Source of the DNA: Stenotrophomonas ginsengisoli
Lineage (GTDB): Bacteria > Pseudomonadota > Gammaproteobacteria > Xanthomonadales > Xanthomonadaceae
Assembly (NCBI RefSeq): GCF_001431485.1
Contig: NZ_LDJM01000012.1
Location: 62,001 to 126,000 of the forward strand
Direction: 5' to 3'
Length of the DNA: 64,000 bases
Shown here: positions 1 to 8,733 of the stretch, piece by piece
How positions within the stretch are numbered: position 1 is the stretch's first letter
Layout: every line of letters begins with the position of its first letter
Notes under the pieces: model-generated
The model's input: the letters and a program-made list of their open reading frames with translations, nothing else
What the model was told of the DNA's origin: nothing
Databases searched by the model: none
Made by a program: the position numbers and the translations under genes

Positions 1-453
1 CACGGCGCCCACATCCAGCTCGACAAACGGCGGCCGCTTGATCGCCGCGGCAAGCCCCTGGCTGGTCATGGCTGGATACGATTCAGGGCCGCGCACCGGC
101 GGCGGCTGGGAAAAATCGTGCACCACCGCACTGGCCCGGGCCTGCGCAAACACCAGCGATACCCGTGCGGCCAGGCCATCCTCGCCGCTGACATCCACAG
201 CCACATGGCTGACCGATTTGCCCATCCGCAATGGCTGCACCTGGTAGCGCAGCTGGCCGCTGGCCGGGCCGATGAAGCTGACCTGGGCCGAGCGCAGCGG
301 CGGCAGGCCATCGGCAGTCAATGCGTGGGCTGCCGCCAAGGCGGTGGCGGTGGTGATCCCGCCATACGCGGTGCGCCCCTGCAGCCATTGCGGCGGCAGG
401 CGCAGGCCTTGCACGGGGTCAAAATCCAGCAACAGCTCTCGTAGGGTCGGCAT
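1..453 (-). CDS. Acyl-CoA thioesterase-like hotdog protein (C-terminus cut by window edge)
   Basis: The 151 visible codons begin MPTLRELLLDFDP and include the Gln-Gly-Arg-Thr-Ala-Tyr-Gly-Gly stretch (about residues 26-33) and a Gly-Pro-Ala-Ser-Gly segment near residue 60. Both are typical of the first hotdog fold of double-hotdog acyl-CoA thioesterases (TesB/4HBT_3-like). The family hydrolyses acyl-CoA to free acid and CoA in the cytoplasm. The second half, with the usual Asp/Gln/Thr catalytic residues, lies beyond base 1, so substrate class and activity cannot be judged. It is followed upstream by apt on the same strand. The family call is fairly secure; the specific function is not. Confidence 0.72.
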   Translation of the reverse strand, partial: MPTLRELLLDFDPVQGLRLPPQWLQGRTAYGGITTATALAAAHALTADGLPPLRSAQVSFIGPASGQLRYQVQPLRMGKSVSHVAVDVSGEDGLAARVSLVFAQARASAVVHDFSQPPPVRGPESYPAMTSQGLAAAIKRPPFVELDVGAV

Positions 454-507
454 CACGGCACCGGGTAGATGGCGGCAGGCCTGCCAGACTAACCAATGGC
501 GCCGGGC

Positions 508-1044
508 TTACACCACCAGGCTGGCGTGCAAGGGCACGCCCACCGGCCAGCGTGCACGCCCACCCAGGCCATCCAGTTCGATCAGGACCGCACCGCCGAC
601 CACTTCCAGCTGCAACTGGCGGGCCAGCGCCACGGTTGCGGCCAGGGTGCCGCCGGTGGCCAGGACATCGTCCACGATCAGCACGCGGGTGCCCGCCGGC
701 AGCGCATCGGCCTGGATCTGGATGCAATCGCTGCCGTATTCCAGCGCATAGTGCTGGCTGACCACCGCACCGGGCAGCTTGCCCGGCTTGCGTACCGGCA
801 CGAACGGCAGGGCCATCTGCATGGCCATCGCGGTGCCCAGGATGAAACCACGCGCTTCCACGCCCAGTACCGCACCGATGCCGACGCGCTGCCACGGCGC
901 CACCATCGAGGTCAGCGCCTGTGCGCGTGCCTGCGGATGGGCCAGCAAGGGGTTGATGTCCTTGAAGACAATACCGGGTCTGGGGAAATCAGCGACATCA
1001 CGCAACTGCGCCGCCCAGGCGGGCATGTCCTGCATCGTCTTCAT
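508..1044 (-). CDS. apt: Adenine phosphoribosyltransferase
   Basis: Apt salvages adenine by transferring phosphoribose from PRPP to give AMP and pyrophosphate in the cytosol. The 178-residue protein has the Asp-Phe-Pro-Arg-Pro-Gly-Ile start of the Apt fold (residues 19-25). It also has the PRPP-binding loop [12 protein letters not shown] at residues 121-132, and a Gly-Val-Glu-Ala-Arg-Gly-Phe segment at 61-67 that is diagnostic of adenine-specific enzymes. Length matches the family (about 175-185). ATG 1044 is used; a second in-frame ATG lies three codons later and no clear Shine-Dalgarno separates them. Confidence 0.96.
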   Translation of the reverse strand: MKTMQDMPAWAAQLRDVADFPRPGIVFKDINPLLAHPQARAQALTSMVAPWQRVGIGAVLGVEARGFILGTAMAMQMALPFVPVRKPGKLPGAVVSQHYALEYGSDCIQIQADALPAGTRVLIVDDVLATGGTLAATVALARQLQLEVVGGAVLIELDGLGGRARWPVGVPLHASLVV

Positions 1045-1105
1045 CGGTCGTGGTCACAGGGAATGAAGCGGCAGTGTACCCAGCCCTGGATGTATGCAGG
1101 CCCAG

Positions 1106-2665
1106 TCAGGAACTGCAGGACAACAGGCTGCATCCGGGCTGCTGGCGCAGGCCTGGCGGACAGATTGCGACCAGATCCGCCAGCGCGGGATCTTCCTGGT
1201 AAGGCTGCTGCAGGGCCTGCTGCAACCGCTGCAATGGCCCAAGATCACCACGGCCTGCCGCCTGGGCGGCGCGGTGCAGCAACCAGTTGCGCGGCAGCAA
1301 CCACGGATTGACGGCATTCATGCCGGCGGCCCGCTGCGCCGGCTCCATCGCCTGGGCGGCAATGGCATCGCGGTAATCGGCCAACCAGGCCGACAGGGCC
1401 TGTTGGCTGTCGGCCAGTGCGGCCGGCGCCGCGGTGGCACTGGCCAGCAGCAGTGACGGGGTACTGGCCAGGGCATTGTCGCCACGCACCCGCGCCAGTG
1501 CCCGGTAGGCCATGCTCATGTCCAGCTCCGCCTGCGCCATCAATACCTCCCAACGCCGCTGCAGCTGCAGGGCGGCCGCATCCGGGGGCAAGCCCAGCTT
1601 GGCGCCGGCATCGCGCAGGCGGCAGCTGGCCAGGTGGCGGTCATAGGCCTGCAGGCCATCGGCCAGGGCCTGGCCATCGGTGCACAGCAGCGACAGGGCC
1701 TGGGCCAGTGCAGCCAGGTTCCAGCGCACCATCGCCGGTTGCGCGGCATAGCAATAGCGGCTGCCCGCATCGCTGGTGTTGGGGGTGTACAGCGGGTCGA
1801 AGCTTTCCATCCAGCCGAACGGGCCGTAATCGATGGTCAGCCCGGCCAGATGCATGTTGTCGGTGTTGAGCACACCGTGGACGAAGCCGACCCGCTGCCA
1901 ATGCGCAACCAGCTCGGCACTGGCCACCGCCACCTCGGCCAGCAGCGCGGCAGCCGGCTCGGCATTGCCGGCCAGATGCGGGTAATGGCGGGCAATGCAG
2001 AAATCCAGCAGGCTCTGCAACAGGGCGCGGTCGCCGCGCGAGGCAGGCAGCTGCAGGCTGCCAAAGCGCAGGAAACTGCGCGCCACCCGGCAAACGATGG
2101 CGCCCGGCTCAGGGCGCGGATGGCCGTCATACAGCACATCACGCACCACCGGGGCACCAGTGCCCAGGAGGCACAGGGCATCGGTGGTGGGCACGCCCAG
2201 GCCGGCCATGGCCAGGCTGCACAGATATTCGCGCAGTGATGAGCGCAGCACGGCACGGCCGTCACCGGCACGCGAGAACGGTGTCGCACCGGCTCCCTTG
2301 AGCTGGATCTCCCAGCCCTGCCCCTGTGCATCAGCCAGTTCCCCCAGACTCAGGGCCCGCCCGTCACCGAGCTGACCGGCCCAGTGGCCGAACTGATGGC
2401 CACCGTAGTTGGCCGCCCACGGAGTCATGCCTTCATACAGGGCACTGCCGCCCATGACCTGGACAAACCCGGGTTCGCGCAACAGCGCCGGCTCAAGGCC
2501 CAGACGCGCTGCCACGGCAGGATCAAAGGCAAGCAGGCGCGCAGACGGCACCGGTGTCGGCCAGACAGCCGCCCAGGCAGCGCCATGCACCTGGCGTACG
2601 CCAGGCAGACGGTCCTGCTGCCCGTTCACCTGATCAATGAAACGGCCCTGTTGTTGCCACTGCAT
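1106..2665 (-). CDS. selO: Protein adenylyltransferase SelO (YdiU family)
   Basis: SelO is a pseudokinase-fold enzyme that transfers AMP from ATP to Ser/Thr/Tyr of target proteins and is linked to redox control. The 519-residue protein has the family signatures: Asn-Tyr-Gly-Gly-His-Gln-Phe-Gly-His near residue 86, Gln-Leu-Lys-Gly-Ala-Gly near 120, Asn-Thr-Asp-Asn-Met near 245 and Asp-Tyr-Gly-Pro-Phe-Gly near 256. It ends Cys-Ser-Ser, so Cys517 occupies the position held by selenocysteine in animal SelO and by cysteine in E. coli. The gene is monocistronic or leads into apt after a 61-base gap. A GGAGGG Shine-Dalgarno lies just before ATG 2665. Confidence 0.95.
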   Translation of the reverse strand: MQWQQQGRFIDQVNGQQDRLPGVRQVHGAAWAAVWPTPVPSARLLAFDPAVAARLGLEPALLREPGFVQVMGGSALYEGMTPWAANYGGHQFGHWAGQLGDGRALSLGELADAQGQGWEIQLKGAGATPFSRAGDGRAVLRSSLREYLCSLAMAGLGVPTTDALCLLGTGAPVVRDVLYDGHPRPEPGAIVCRVARSFLRFGSLQLPASRGDRALLQSLLDFCIARHYPHLAGNAEPAAALLAEVAVASAELVAHWQRVGFVHGVLNTDNMHLAGLTIDYGPFGWMESFDPLYTPNTSDAGSRYCYAAQPAMVRWNLAALAQALSLLCTDGQALADGLQAYDRHLASCRLRDAGAKLGLPPDAAALQLQRRWEVLMAQAELDMSMAYRALARVRGDNALASTPSLLLASATAAPAALADSQQALSAWLADYRDAIAAQAMEPAQRAAGMNAVNPWLLPRNWLLHRAAQAAGRGDLGPLQRLQQALQQPYQEDPALADLVAICPPGLRQQPGCSLLSCSS

Positions 2666-2699
2666 GGGCCCTCCGGCACTGCCTGCTACTTGTGTATTA

Positions 2700-2722
2700 C
2701 GTATTTCATAAAGTGAATTACG
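2700..2722. promoter_or_regulatory. Dyad upstream of selO overlapping a candidate -10
   Basis: CGTATTTCA (2700-2708) and TGAATTACG (2714-2722) form 9-base arms with one mismatch around a 5-base spacer, 35-57 bases before the selO start. On the minus strand a TTGCGC...TATGAA pair with a 16-base spacer overlaps the dyad, so a bound protein would block or modulate selO transcription. The DNA pattern is seen; function is inferred. Confidence 0.35.
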
Positions 2723-2746
2723 CTACGCGCAAATCTGCCATAAAAG

Positions 2747-2770
2747 AACGCCGGCGCAAGCGCCGGCGTT
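2747..2770 (-). terminator. Rho-independent terminator after the cold-shock gene
   Basis: AACGCCGGCG and CGCCGGCGTT form a perfect 10-base stem with a 4-base loop. On the minus strand it is followed by CTTTTA. It lies 26 bases past the stop codon of the cold-shock gene. Confidence 0.75.
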
Positions 2771-2796
2771 CCGAACATTGCAGATGAACTGCAATA

Positions 2797-3006
2797 TTAC
2801 TGCGGCTGAACCTGGTCAGCCTGCATGCCCTTCTGGCCCTGCACGGCGACGAAGGTCACCTTCTGGCCTTCCTGCAGCGACTTGAAGCCGTTGCCCATGA
2901 TGGCGCGGAAGTGCACGAACAGGTCCGGGCCGCTTTCCGGGGTGATGAAGCCGAAGCCCTTGGCGTCGTTGAACCACTTGACGGTGCCGGTCTGACGATC
3001 AGACAT
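2797..3006 (-). CDS. CspA-family cold-shock / RNA-chaperone protein
   Basis: A 69-residue single cold-shock domain that binds single-stranded RNA and DNA and melts mRNA secondary structure. Both nucleic-acid-binding motifs are present: Lys-Gly-Phe-Gly-Phe-Ile (RNP1, residues 15-20) and Leu-Phe-Val-His-Phe (RNP2, 28-32). In RNP2 the usual Val-Phe-Val-His is Leu-Phe-Val-His. ATG 3006 is chosen for the CAGGAG Shine-Dalgarno 8 bases upstream and the canonical start [12 protein letters not shown]; a longer frame to 3048 has no support. A long leader (about 165 nt) from a candidate promoter near 3176-3204 fits cold-shock mRNAs, which are controlled through leader structure. Confidence 0.95.
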   Translation of the reverse strand: MSDRQTGTVKWFNDAKGFGFITPESGPDLFVHFRAIMGNGFKSLQEGQKVTFVAVQGQKGMQADQVQPQ

Positions 3007-3175
3007 TTGCAAACTCCTGAAACTTGGTTGAAAAAAAATCGCAGCCATCGACAGATGGCCGAGACTGAGTTGCAGGTTGGCAAAGCGGATCGATGTTCAG
3101 CCGCGTGAGCGGTGCGACACCAGGCCACGATTTACGGTGACCCTGACAAACACAGTAAGTGCACCATACGCGGCT

Positions 3176-3204
3176 TTTATCGAAAAAGCGACAACCGGGG
3201 GCAA
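3176..3204 (-). promoter_or_regulatory. Candidate sigma-70 promoter of the cold-shock gene
   Basis: On the minus strand TTGCCC (3204-3199) and GATAAA (3181-3176) are separated by exactly 17 bases. Each matches its consensus at four of six positions. Transcription from here would give a leader of about 165 bases, typical for cold-shock genes. Confidence 0.4.
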
Positions 3205-3296
3205 AGAATTTGGTTTGTTCAGCCAATATCACGCTGCACCGGCTTTCGCCGGGCCTGCCCGGTACACTTGGCACCTGTCATCTGGATCCACCTTTC

Positions 3297-3851
3297 ATGG
3301 CCCTGACCGCCACCGTGCGCCGAGTTGCGCTGAACATCAGCGACATTGACCGCGGCTACTACAACGAGCACCAGCTCACCTACGCCCAGCACCCTTCCGA
3401 GACCGATGAGCGCCTGATGGTGCGCATTGCCGCCTTCGCCCTGCTCGCCGACGAGCGCCTGCTGGCCGGCGCCGGCCTGAGCAACGAGGACGAGCCGGAC
3501 CTGTGGAAGCACGACTACAGCGGCCAGATCGATACCTGGCTGGACCTGGGCCAGCCGGACCCGACCCGCGTACGCAAGGCCTGCAACCGCGCCACCCATG
3601 TGGTGGTGGTCAATTACGGTGACCAGGGTGCACAGGTGTGGTGGGACAAGAACCACAATGCCCTGTCGCGGCATGACAACCTGACCGTGGTCGGTTTCGA
3701 CGGCGCCACGGTCCAGGCCCTGGGCCAGCGCATCGCCCGCAGCATGCGCTTTGACGTGCTGATCCAGGACGGCGAGATGCAGCTGATCGGTGGCGACGAA
3801 CAGTTCGAGCCGCTGACCATCATTCCCCACTGGCGCAAGCGCGAGGCCTGA
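3297..3851 (+). CDS. yaeQ: YaeQ family protein
   Basis: A 184-residue protein beginning MALTATVRRVALNISDIDRG, with Tyr-Ala-Gln-His-Pro-Ser-Glu-Thr-Asp-Glu-Arg and Trp-Leu-Asp-Leu-Gly-Gln-Pro segments characteristic of YaeQ. E. coli YaeQ has 181 residues. The family adopts a PD-(D/E)XK nuclease-like fold; no biochemical activity is established as far as I know. ATG 3297 is chosen because the longer frame to 3159 encodes sequence unlike the family. The stop is followed after one base by the next gene's GTG, so the two are co-transcribed. The order yaeQ, flavoprotein, fimX matches what I recall from Xanthomonas citri. Confidence 0.9.
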   Translation: MALTATVRRVALNISDIDRGYYNEHQLTYAQHPSETDERLMVRIAAFALLADERLLAGAGLSNEDEPDLWKHDYSGQIDTWLDLGQPDPTRVRKACNRATHVVVVNYGDQGAQVWWDKNHNALSRHDNLTVVGFDGATVQALGQRIARSMRFDVLIQDGEMQLIGGDEQFEPLTIIPHWRKREA

Positions 3852-3852
3852 A

Positions 3853-5037
3853 GTGGCGGTCATTGACAGTGATGTGCTGGTCATCGGCGCCGGCGCCGCC
3901 GGCCTGTTCGCGGCCCTGACCGCCGGCCAGCGTGGCCGCCGGGTGCAGGTGATCGACCACGCCAACAAGGTAGGCAAGAAGATCCTGATGTCCGGCGGTG
4001 GGCGCTGCAACTTCACCAATACCGGCACCACCGCGGCCAACTACCTGTCGGCCAACCCGCACTTCTGCAAGTCGGCGCTGGCCCGCTACACCCCGGCCGA
4101 CTTCATCGCCCTGGTGGAAAAGCACCGCATCGCCTACCACGAGAAGGAACTGGGCCAGCTGTTCTGCGACACCTCGTCCAAGGCGATCGTGCGCCTGTTG
4201 CTGGACGAGTGCGCCCAGGCCGGGGTGCAGGTACGCACCGACACCGCCGTGGAGGCAATCGAAACCATTGCCGATGGCTGGCAGCTGCGCACCAGCAACG
4301 GCGTGTACACCGCCCGCTCGCTGATCGTGGCCACCGGCGGTTTGTCGGTGCCGACCATGGGCGCCACCGGTTTCGGCTACGAGATCGCCAAGCGCTACGG
4401 CCACAGCGTGCTGCCCACCCGTGCCGGGCTGGTGCCGCTGACGTTGTCCGGCAAGCCACTGGAACGCTTCGACGGCCTGTCCGGCGTGGCCCTTGAGGTG
4501 GAGGCGCAATGCGGCAAGGCCAGTTTCCGCAACCAGCTGTTGATCACCCACCGAGGCATCTCCGGCCCGGCCATCCTGCAGATATCCAACTACTGGCAGC
4601 CGGGCAAGGAACTGCGTCTGGACCTGCTGCCCGGAACCGATGCATTGACCTGGCTGCAGCAGATGAAGGCCGAGCGCGGCGCCAGCGAGCTGCGCACGGT
4701 ACTGGGCGAGATCCTGCCCAAGCGCCTGGCCCAGCGCCTGTGCGAACAGTGGCTGGGCGACAAGCCGGTGCGCCAGTTCGACGAACGCCAGCTGCAAACG
4801 GCAGCCAGCCTGCTCAATGACTTCCCACTCACCGCTTCCGGCACCGAGGGCTACCGCACCGCCGAAGTCACCCTGGGCGGGGTGGATACGGCCAAGGTCT
4901 CCTCGGCCAGCATGGAATCGAAACTGCAGCCGGGCCTGTTCCTGGTCGGCGAGGTGCTCGATGTCACCGGCTGGCTGGGCGGCTACAACTTCCAGTGGGC
5001 CTGGGCTTCGGGACATGCCGCCGGCCAGGCGGCGTGA
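3853..5037 (+). CDS. NAD(P)/FAD-dependent oxidoreductase (HI0933/YhiN/BaiN family)
   Basis: A 394-residue flavoprotein. Gly-Ala-Gly-Ala-Ala-Gly (residues 12-17) is the FAD dinucleotide-binding loop. Lys-Ile-Leu-Met-Ser-Gly-Gly-Gly-Arg-Cys-Asn-Phe-Thr-Asn (about 43-56) is the hallmark of the HI0933/YhiN family, and the C-terminal Gly-Glu-Val-Leu-Asp-Val-Thr-Gly-Trp-Leu-Gly-Gly-Tyr-Asn-Phe-Gln closes the FAD site. Known relatives include BaiN-type flavin reductases, but the physiological substrate of proteobacterial members is unsettled. It starts at GTG 3853, one base after the yaeQ stop, which suggests translational coupling. Confidence 0.9.
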   Translation: MAVIDSDVLVIGAGAAGLFAALTAGQRGRRVQVIDHANKVGKKILMSGGGRCNFTNTGTTAANYLSANPHFCKSALARYTPADFIALVEKHRIAYHEKELGQLFCDTSSKAIVRLLLDECAQAGVQVRTDTAVEAIETIADGWQLRTSNGVYTARSLIVATGGLSVPTMGATGFGYEIAKRYGHSVLPTRAGLVPLTLSGKPLERFDGLSGVALEVEAQCGKASFRNQLLITHRGISGPAILQISNYWQPGKELRLDLLPGTDALTWLQQMKAERGASELRTVLGEILPKRLAQRLCEQWLGDKPVRQFDERQLQTAASLLNDFPLTASGTEGYRTAEVTLGGVDTAKVSSASMESKLQPGLFLVGEVLDVTGWLGGYNFQWAWASGHAAGQAA

Positions 5038-5116
5038 CGCAACCGGTCAGTTCTTGATGCTGAACATGGACGCCCTGCGTCGCTTCGTGTATTAAAACCC
5101 CTCCGAGGGAGCCTGC

Positions 5117-7192
5117 ATGCACACCGCCAACGAAATCACCCTGCGCCTGGCCATCATAGATGACAGCGCCGAGAACGCAGAGGCCCTGGTCAGCCTGTTG
5201 CGCAACAGCGGCATTGCCGTGCGTCCGCAGCGCCCCACCTCCACCGCCGAACTGGCACAGCTGCTGGCCGGGCAGCCGATCGACCTGGTGCTGATGGCCG
5301 AAGGCCAGGGCCTGGACCCGGTCTCGGCGGCCGGGGTGATCGCCGCCAGCGGCAAGGATGTGCCGCTGATCCTGCTGGCGGACGCACTGGATGAAACCCG
5401 CCTGGTCGCGGCAATGAGCAACGGCGTGCGCGGCGTCGCCCTGCGCAAGCATCCCGAGCACACCCTGTCGGTGATCCGCCGCGAGTTCACCGACCTGCAG
5501 GCCCGCCGCGGCATGCGTCGGATCGAAAGCCAGATGCGCGAGACCGAGCGCCGCTGCGATGCCCTGATCGCCTCCTCGCGCGAGCCGATTGCCTATGTGC
5601 ATGAAGGCATGCACATCCGCGCCAACGATGCCTACCTGGAAATGTTCGGCTACGACGGCTTCGAGGACATCGAAGGCATCTCCCTGCTGGACATGGTCGC
5701 CCCGCAATATGTGGATGACTTCAAGGCCCTGCTCAAGTCCCTGTCCAAGGGCGAGGCACCGCCGCCGCAGTACCAGCTCGATGCCTGCAATGTGGATGGC
5801 GAGCTGTTCCCGGCCACCATGGAGTTCACCGGCGCCACCTACGAGGGCGAGCAGTGCCTGCAGGTGATCTTCCGCCGCCGCAGTGACATCGTCGACCCGG
5901 ACCTGGCCCGCGAGGTCGAGGCCCTGCGCCAGCGCGACCAGGTCACCGGCCTGCTCAACCGCCCCACCTTCATGCTGCAGCTGGAACAGGCCCTGGCCGA
6001 GGTCAGCCGCAGCGACCACCAGTACGGCTTTTTGCTGGTGCAGCCGGACCACTACGCCCGCCTGCTGCCCGAGTTCGGTCTGGACGAGGCCGATGCCTTG
6101 ATTGCCGCACTGGCCGATGTACTCAGCGCCACCGTTGGTGACCAGGCCCAGCTCGGCCGTCTGGGCGAAAACAACTTCGCCGTCCTGGCCCGTGGCAACT
6201 GGGAGCAGACCAATGCCCTGGCCCGCCGCATCACCGGTGCCTTCGCCAGCCAGGTGGTCGGGGTGGGCAGCCGTTCGGCCAGCGTCACCGTTTCCATCGG
6301 TGGTGTGCAGATCGGCGAGAAGATCAGCGGCATCCCGCAGGTGCTCAGCCGCGCCACCGAATGCCTGGGCTCGGCCACGGCTCTGGGCGGCAATGACATC
6401 CAGCTGTTCGACCCGGCCGCGGTGGACCGCGCCGAGGTCGAGCGCGTGCAGCGCTGGCTGTTGCTGCTGGAGCAGGCCATCAGCGGCGACGGCTTCGTGC
6501 TGCATTACCAGCCGGTGCTCAGCCTTATGGGCGAACCGACCGAGCGCTACGATGCCTTCCTGCGCCTGGACAACAACGGCGAACTGGTGCCACCGGCCAA
6601 CTTCATCGGCCTGGCCGAGGAGCACGGCCTGCTGGCCCGGATCAACTGCTGGGTGGTACGCCAGGCGATCCGGGTGATGGGCCAGCGCAAGCGGGCCGGC
6701 CACGATACCCACATCACCGTGCGTGTCGGCCCGGAATCGTTCAACGACCCGCAATACCTGCTCACCATCAGCCAGGAGCTGGCCCAGCAGGGCGTGGAAG
6801 GCCGCCAGCTGAGCCTGCAGGTCTCCGAAGCCAAGGTCTATACCAGCCTGCGCGCAGCCCAGCAGTTCCTGGCCGATGTCAGCCAGTACGGTTGCCAGGT
6901 GGTCATGGACCAGTTCGGCTCCGGCCTGGACTCGGCCCAGCTGCTCAGCCACTTCCACCCGGCCTTCATCAAGCTCGATCGCAGCTTCACTGCCGAGTAC
7001 AGCCAGGTACGCGAACAACAGGAAAAGATCGAGGCCATCGCCAGCCGCGCCACCGAGCTGGGCATCCATACCGTGGCCGAGTTCGTTGCCGATGCACAGT
7101 CGATGAGCCAGCTGTTCACTGCCGGCGTGCACTACGTGCAGGGCGACTTTGTCGGCCCGGTGCAGGCGCAGATGGACTTCGAGTTCGGCTGA
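5117..7192 (+). CDS. fimX: FimX-like type IV pilus regulator with degenerate REC-PAS-GGDEF-EAL
   Basis: The protein has 691 residues, the same as Pseudomonas FimX as I recall it. Order: receiver-like domain (1-130) lacking the phospho-acceptor aspartate (Asp-Leu-Val-Leu-Met-Ala-Glu occupies that strand), PAS (about 150-255), GGDEF-like (270-430) and EAL-like (440-690). The GGDEF signature is Gly350-Glu-Asn-Asn-Phe354, so no cyclase activity is expected. EAL is Asp479-Ala-Phe481, so no phosphodiesterase activity is expected. A Gln-Gly-Asp-Phe near residue 675 matches the FimX c-di-GMP pocket. By homology it binds c-di-GMP and, through a PilZ protein, regulates PilB-driven pilus extension. A GAGGGAG ribosome site precedes ATG 5117. 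Confidence 0.92.
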   Translation: MHTANEITLRLAIIDDSAENAEALVSLLRNSGIAVRPQRPTSTAELAQLLAGQPIDLVLMAEGQGLDPVSAAGVIAASGKDVPLILLADALDETRLVAAMSNGVRGVALRKHPEHTLSVIRREFTDLQARRGMRRIESQMRETERRCDALIASSREPIAYVHEGMHIRANDAYLEMFGYDGFEDIEGISLLDMVAPQYVDDFKALLKSLSKGEAPPPQYQLDACNVDGELFPATMEFTGATYEGEQCLQVIFRRRSDIVDPDLAREVEALRQRDQVTGLLNRPTFMLQLEQALAEVSRSDHQYGFLLVQPDHYARLLPEFGLDEADALIAALADVLSATVGDQAQLGRLGENNFAVLARGNWEQTNALARRITGAFASQVVGVGSRSASVTVSIGGVQIGEKISGIPQVLSRATECLGSATALGGNDIQLFDPAAVDRAEVERVQRWLLLLEQAISGDGFVLHYQPVLSLMGEPTERYDAFLRLDNNGELVPPANFIGLAEEHGLLARINCWVVRQAIRVMGQRKRAGHDTHITVRVGPESFNDPQYLLTISQELAQQGVEGRQLSLQVSEAKVYTSLRAAQQFLADVSQYGCQVVMDQFGSGLDSAQLLSHFHPAFIKLDRSFTAEYSQVREQQEKIEAIASRATELGIHTVAEFVADAQSMSQLFTAGVHYVQGDFVGPVQAQMDFEFG

Positions 7193-7223
7193 CCGCCGCC
7201 CTGCCCGGCCAGCCCCGCGTACA

Positions 7224-7260
7224 AACAAGACAGGCCGCCCGGTGGGCGGCCTGTCTTGTT
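7224..7260. terminator. Bidirectional terminator between fimX and fabV
   Basis: A perfect 17-base stem (AACAAGACAGGCCGCCC with its complement) closes on a 3-base loop GGT. The flanks are A-rich on one side and T-rich on the other. It lies between convergent stops at 7192 and 7280 and can serve both genes. Confidence 0.85.
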
Positions 7261-7279
7261 GTGCAACCGTCGCTGGGAC

Positions 7280-8539
7280 TTACAGCGCGTCCAGCGGGCT
7301 GATCGCCACCTCGGTGGCCACATCGGCGTCGTAATCCACCCCGGCAATGCCGAAGCCGAACAGGCGCAGGAACTCGCTCTTGTAGGCATCCAGGTCAGCC
7401 AGCTCGGTCAGGTTGGCATCGGTGACCTGCGGCCACAGGGCCACCACGGCCTGCTGCACTTCGGCGGCCATTTCCTTGTAATCGGCACGCAGGCGGCCTT
7501 CGCCATCCAGCAGCGCCACCGCACGGCCCTTGCCGTCGACCAGCTCGCGACGCAGGTGGCTGGCCGCACCGGCACCACCGGCCGGGCCGCCGTACAGGAT
7601 GTCGTACAGGGTATCGAGCTGCTCGATGCAGCCCTCGTGGGTGCCTTCGGCCTTCATCACCTTGAACAGCAACGACAGGTACAGCGGCATGGTCGGAATG
7701 GCCGCACTGGCCTGGGTCACCACGGCCTTGAGCACGGCCACGCGCGCGTCGCCTCCAATACCGGCCAGCTGCTCGCGGATGCTCAGCACGCGCTTGTCCA
7801 GGTCCTTCTTGGCCGCACCGATGGAGCCGTTCCAGTAGATGGCCTGGGTGATTTCCTCGCCGACATAGGTGAAGGCCTGGGTGGTGGCACCGTCGGCCAG
7901 CACGCCGGCCTGCAGCAGGGCCTCGATCCACATCTGCCAGTCTTCGCCACCCATCACCGCCACGGTGCCGTCGATTTCTTCCTGGCTGGCCGGCTGCAGG
8001 GTGGTTTCGGTGAGCACGCCCTTGTCGGTGTCCAGGCCCTTGAGGGTAATCGGCGCACCGATCGGCTTGAGGGTGGAACTGATCACCTCACCGGTCCTGG
8101 GGTGCTTGCGGCGCGGCGCGGCCAGGCTGTAAACGACCTGGTCGACCTGGCCCAGATCGGCCTTGATGATCTCGATGACCCGTGCCTTGACCTCGTCGGA
8201 GAAGGCATCGCCATTGACGCTGCGGGCGTACAGGCCTTGAGCTTGCGCAAACTCATGGAAGGCGGCGCTGTTGTACCAGCCGGCGGTGCCGGGCTTGCTG
8301 TCGGTACCCTCGCGTTCGAAGAACACGCCCAGGGTGGCAGCGCCACTGCCGAAGGCGGCGGTGATGCGGGCAGCCAGGCCATACCCGGTGGAGGCGCCGA
8401 GCACCAGCACACGCTTGGGCCCCTGCGGACGCGCCGGCTGGGCCTTGATGTAATCAATCTGCTCCTTGACCGCGGCGCGGCAGCCGGCCGGATGGGTGGT
8501 GACGCAGATGAAGCCGCGTACACGCGGTTTGATGACCAT
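7280..8539 (-). CDS. fabV: Enoyl-ACP / trans-2-enoyl-CoA reductase FabV
   Basis: FabV reduces enoyl-ACP with NADH in the last step of fatty-acid elongation. It is the triclosan-tolerant enoyl reductase common in Xanthomonas. The 419-residue protein begins [20 protein letters not shown], the classic FabV start. It has the nucleotide loop Gly-Ala-Ser-Thr-Gly-Tyr-Gly and the catalytic Tyr-X8-Lys as Tyr235 and Lys244. ATG 8539 is used because the frame upstream to 8683 is unlike the family. It is about 20 residues longer than the usual 397-402, mostly at the C-terminus. It appears monocistronic, with its own promoter and terminator. Confidence 0.96.
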   Translation of the reverse strand: MVIKPRVRGFICVTTHPAGCRAAVKEQIDYIKAQPARPQGPKRVLVLGASTGYGLAARITAAFGSGAATLGVFFEREGTDSKPGTAGWYNSAAFHEFAQAQGLYARSVNGDAFSDEVKARVIEIIKADLGQVDQVVYSLAAPRRKHPRTGEVISSTLKPIGAPITLKGLDTDKGVLTETTLQPASQEEIDGTVAVMGGEDWQMWIEALLQAGVLADGATTQAFTYVGEEITQAIYWNGSIGAAKKDLDKRVLSIREQLAGIGGDARVAVLKAVVTQASAAIPTMPLYLSLLFKVMKAEGTHEGCIEQLDTLYDILYGGPAGGAGAASHLRRELVDGKGRAVALLDGEGRLRADYKEMAAEVQQAVVALWPQVTDANLTELADLDAYKSEFLRLFGFGIAGVDYDADVATEVAISPLDAL

Positions 8540-8606
8540 GCTTACCTCGAAACGACGCTTGGAATGAAAGCCGGCGCAGACCCTGCAGTCGCGCGGCGGT
8601 GCGACG

Positions 8607-8635
8607 ATGCTAGTGATCTGCGTGCCGTACGGCAA
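8607..8635 (-). promoter_or_regulatory. Candidate sigma-70 promoter of fabV
   Basis: On the minus strand TTGCCG (8635-8630) and TAGCAT (8612-8607) are 17 bases apart, each matching consensus at four or more positions. This predicts a leader of about 60 bases before the fabV ATG. Confidence 0.45.
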
Positions 8636-8669
8636 CCGACGCCGGCGTAGGGTTTTGCCACTGACAAAG

Positions 8670-8699
8670 GACAAGGGCCGCAATCGAGCGGCCCTTGTC
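8670..8699 (-). terminator. Hairpin after secF, probable sec operon terminator
   Basis: GACAAGGGCCGC and its complement form a perfect 12-base stem with a 6-base loop, 34 bases past the secF stop. The minus-strand tail CCTTTGTCAG is only moderately T-rich. Confidence 0.6.
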
Positions 8700-8733
8700 G
8701 GTTACAGCCTGCAATGTGCGGGCAACGCCAGCC

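Noticed and set aside
3820-5016. A minus-strand open frame of 398 codons opposite the flavoprotein gene
   Set aside because: Low-complexity translation opposite a well-conserved FAD enzyme.
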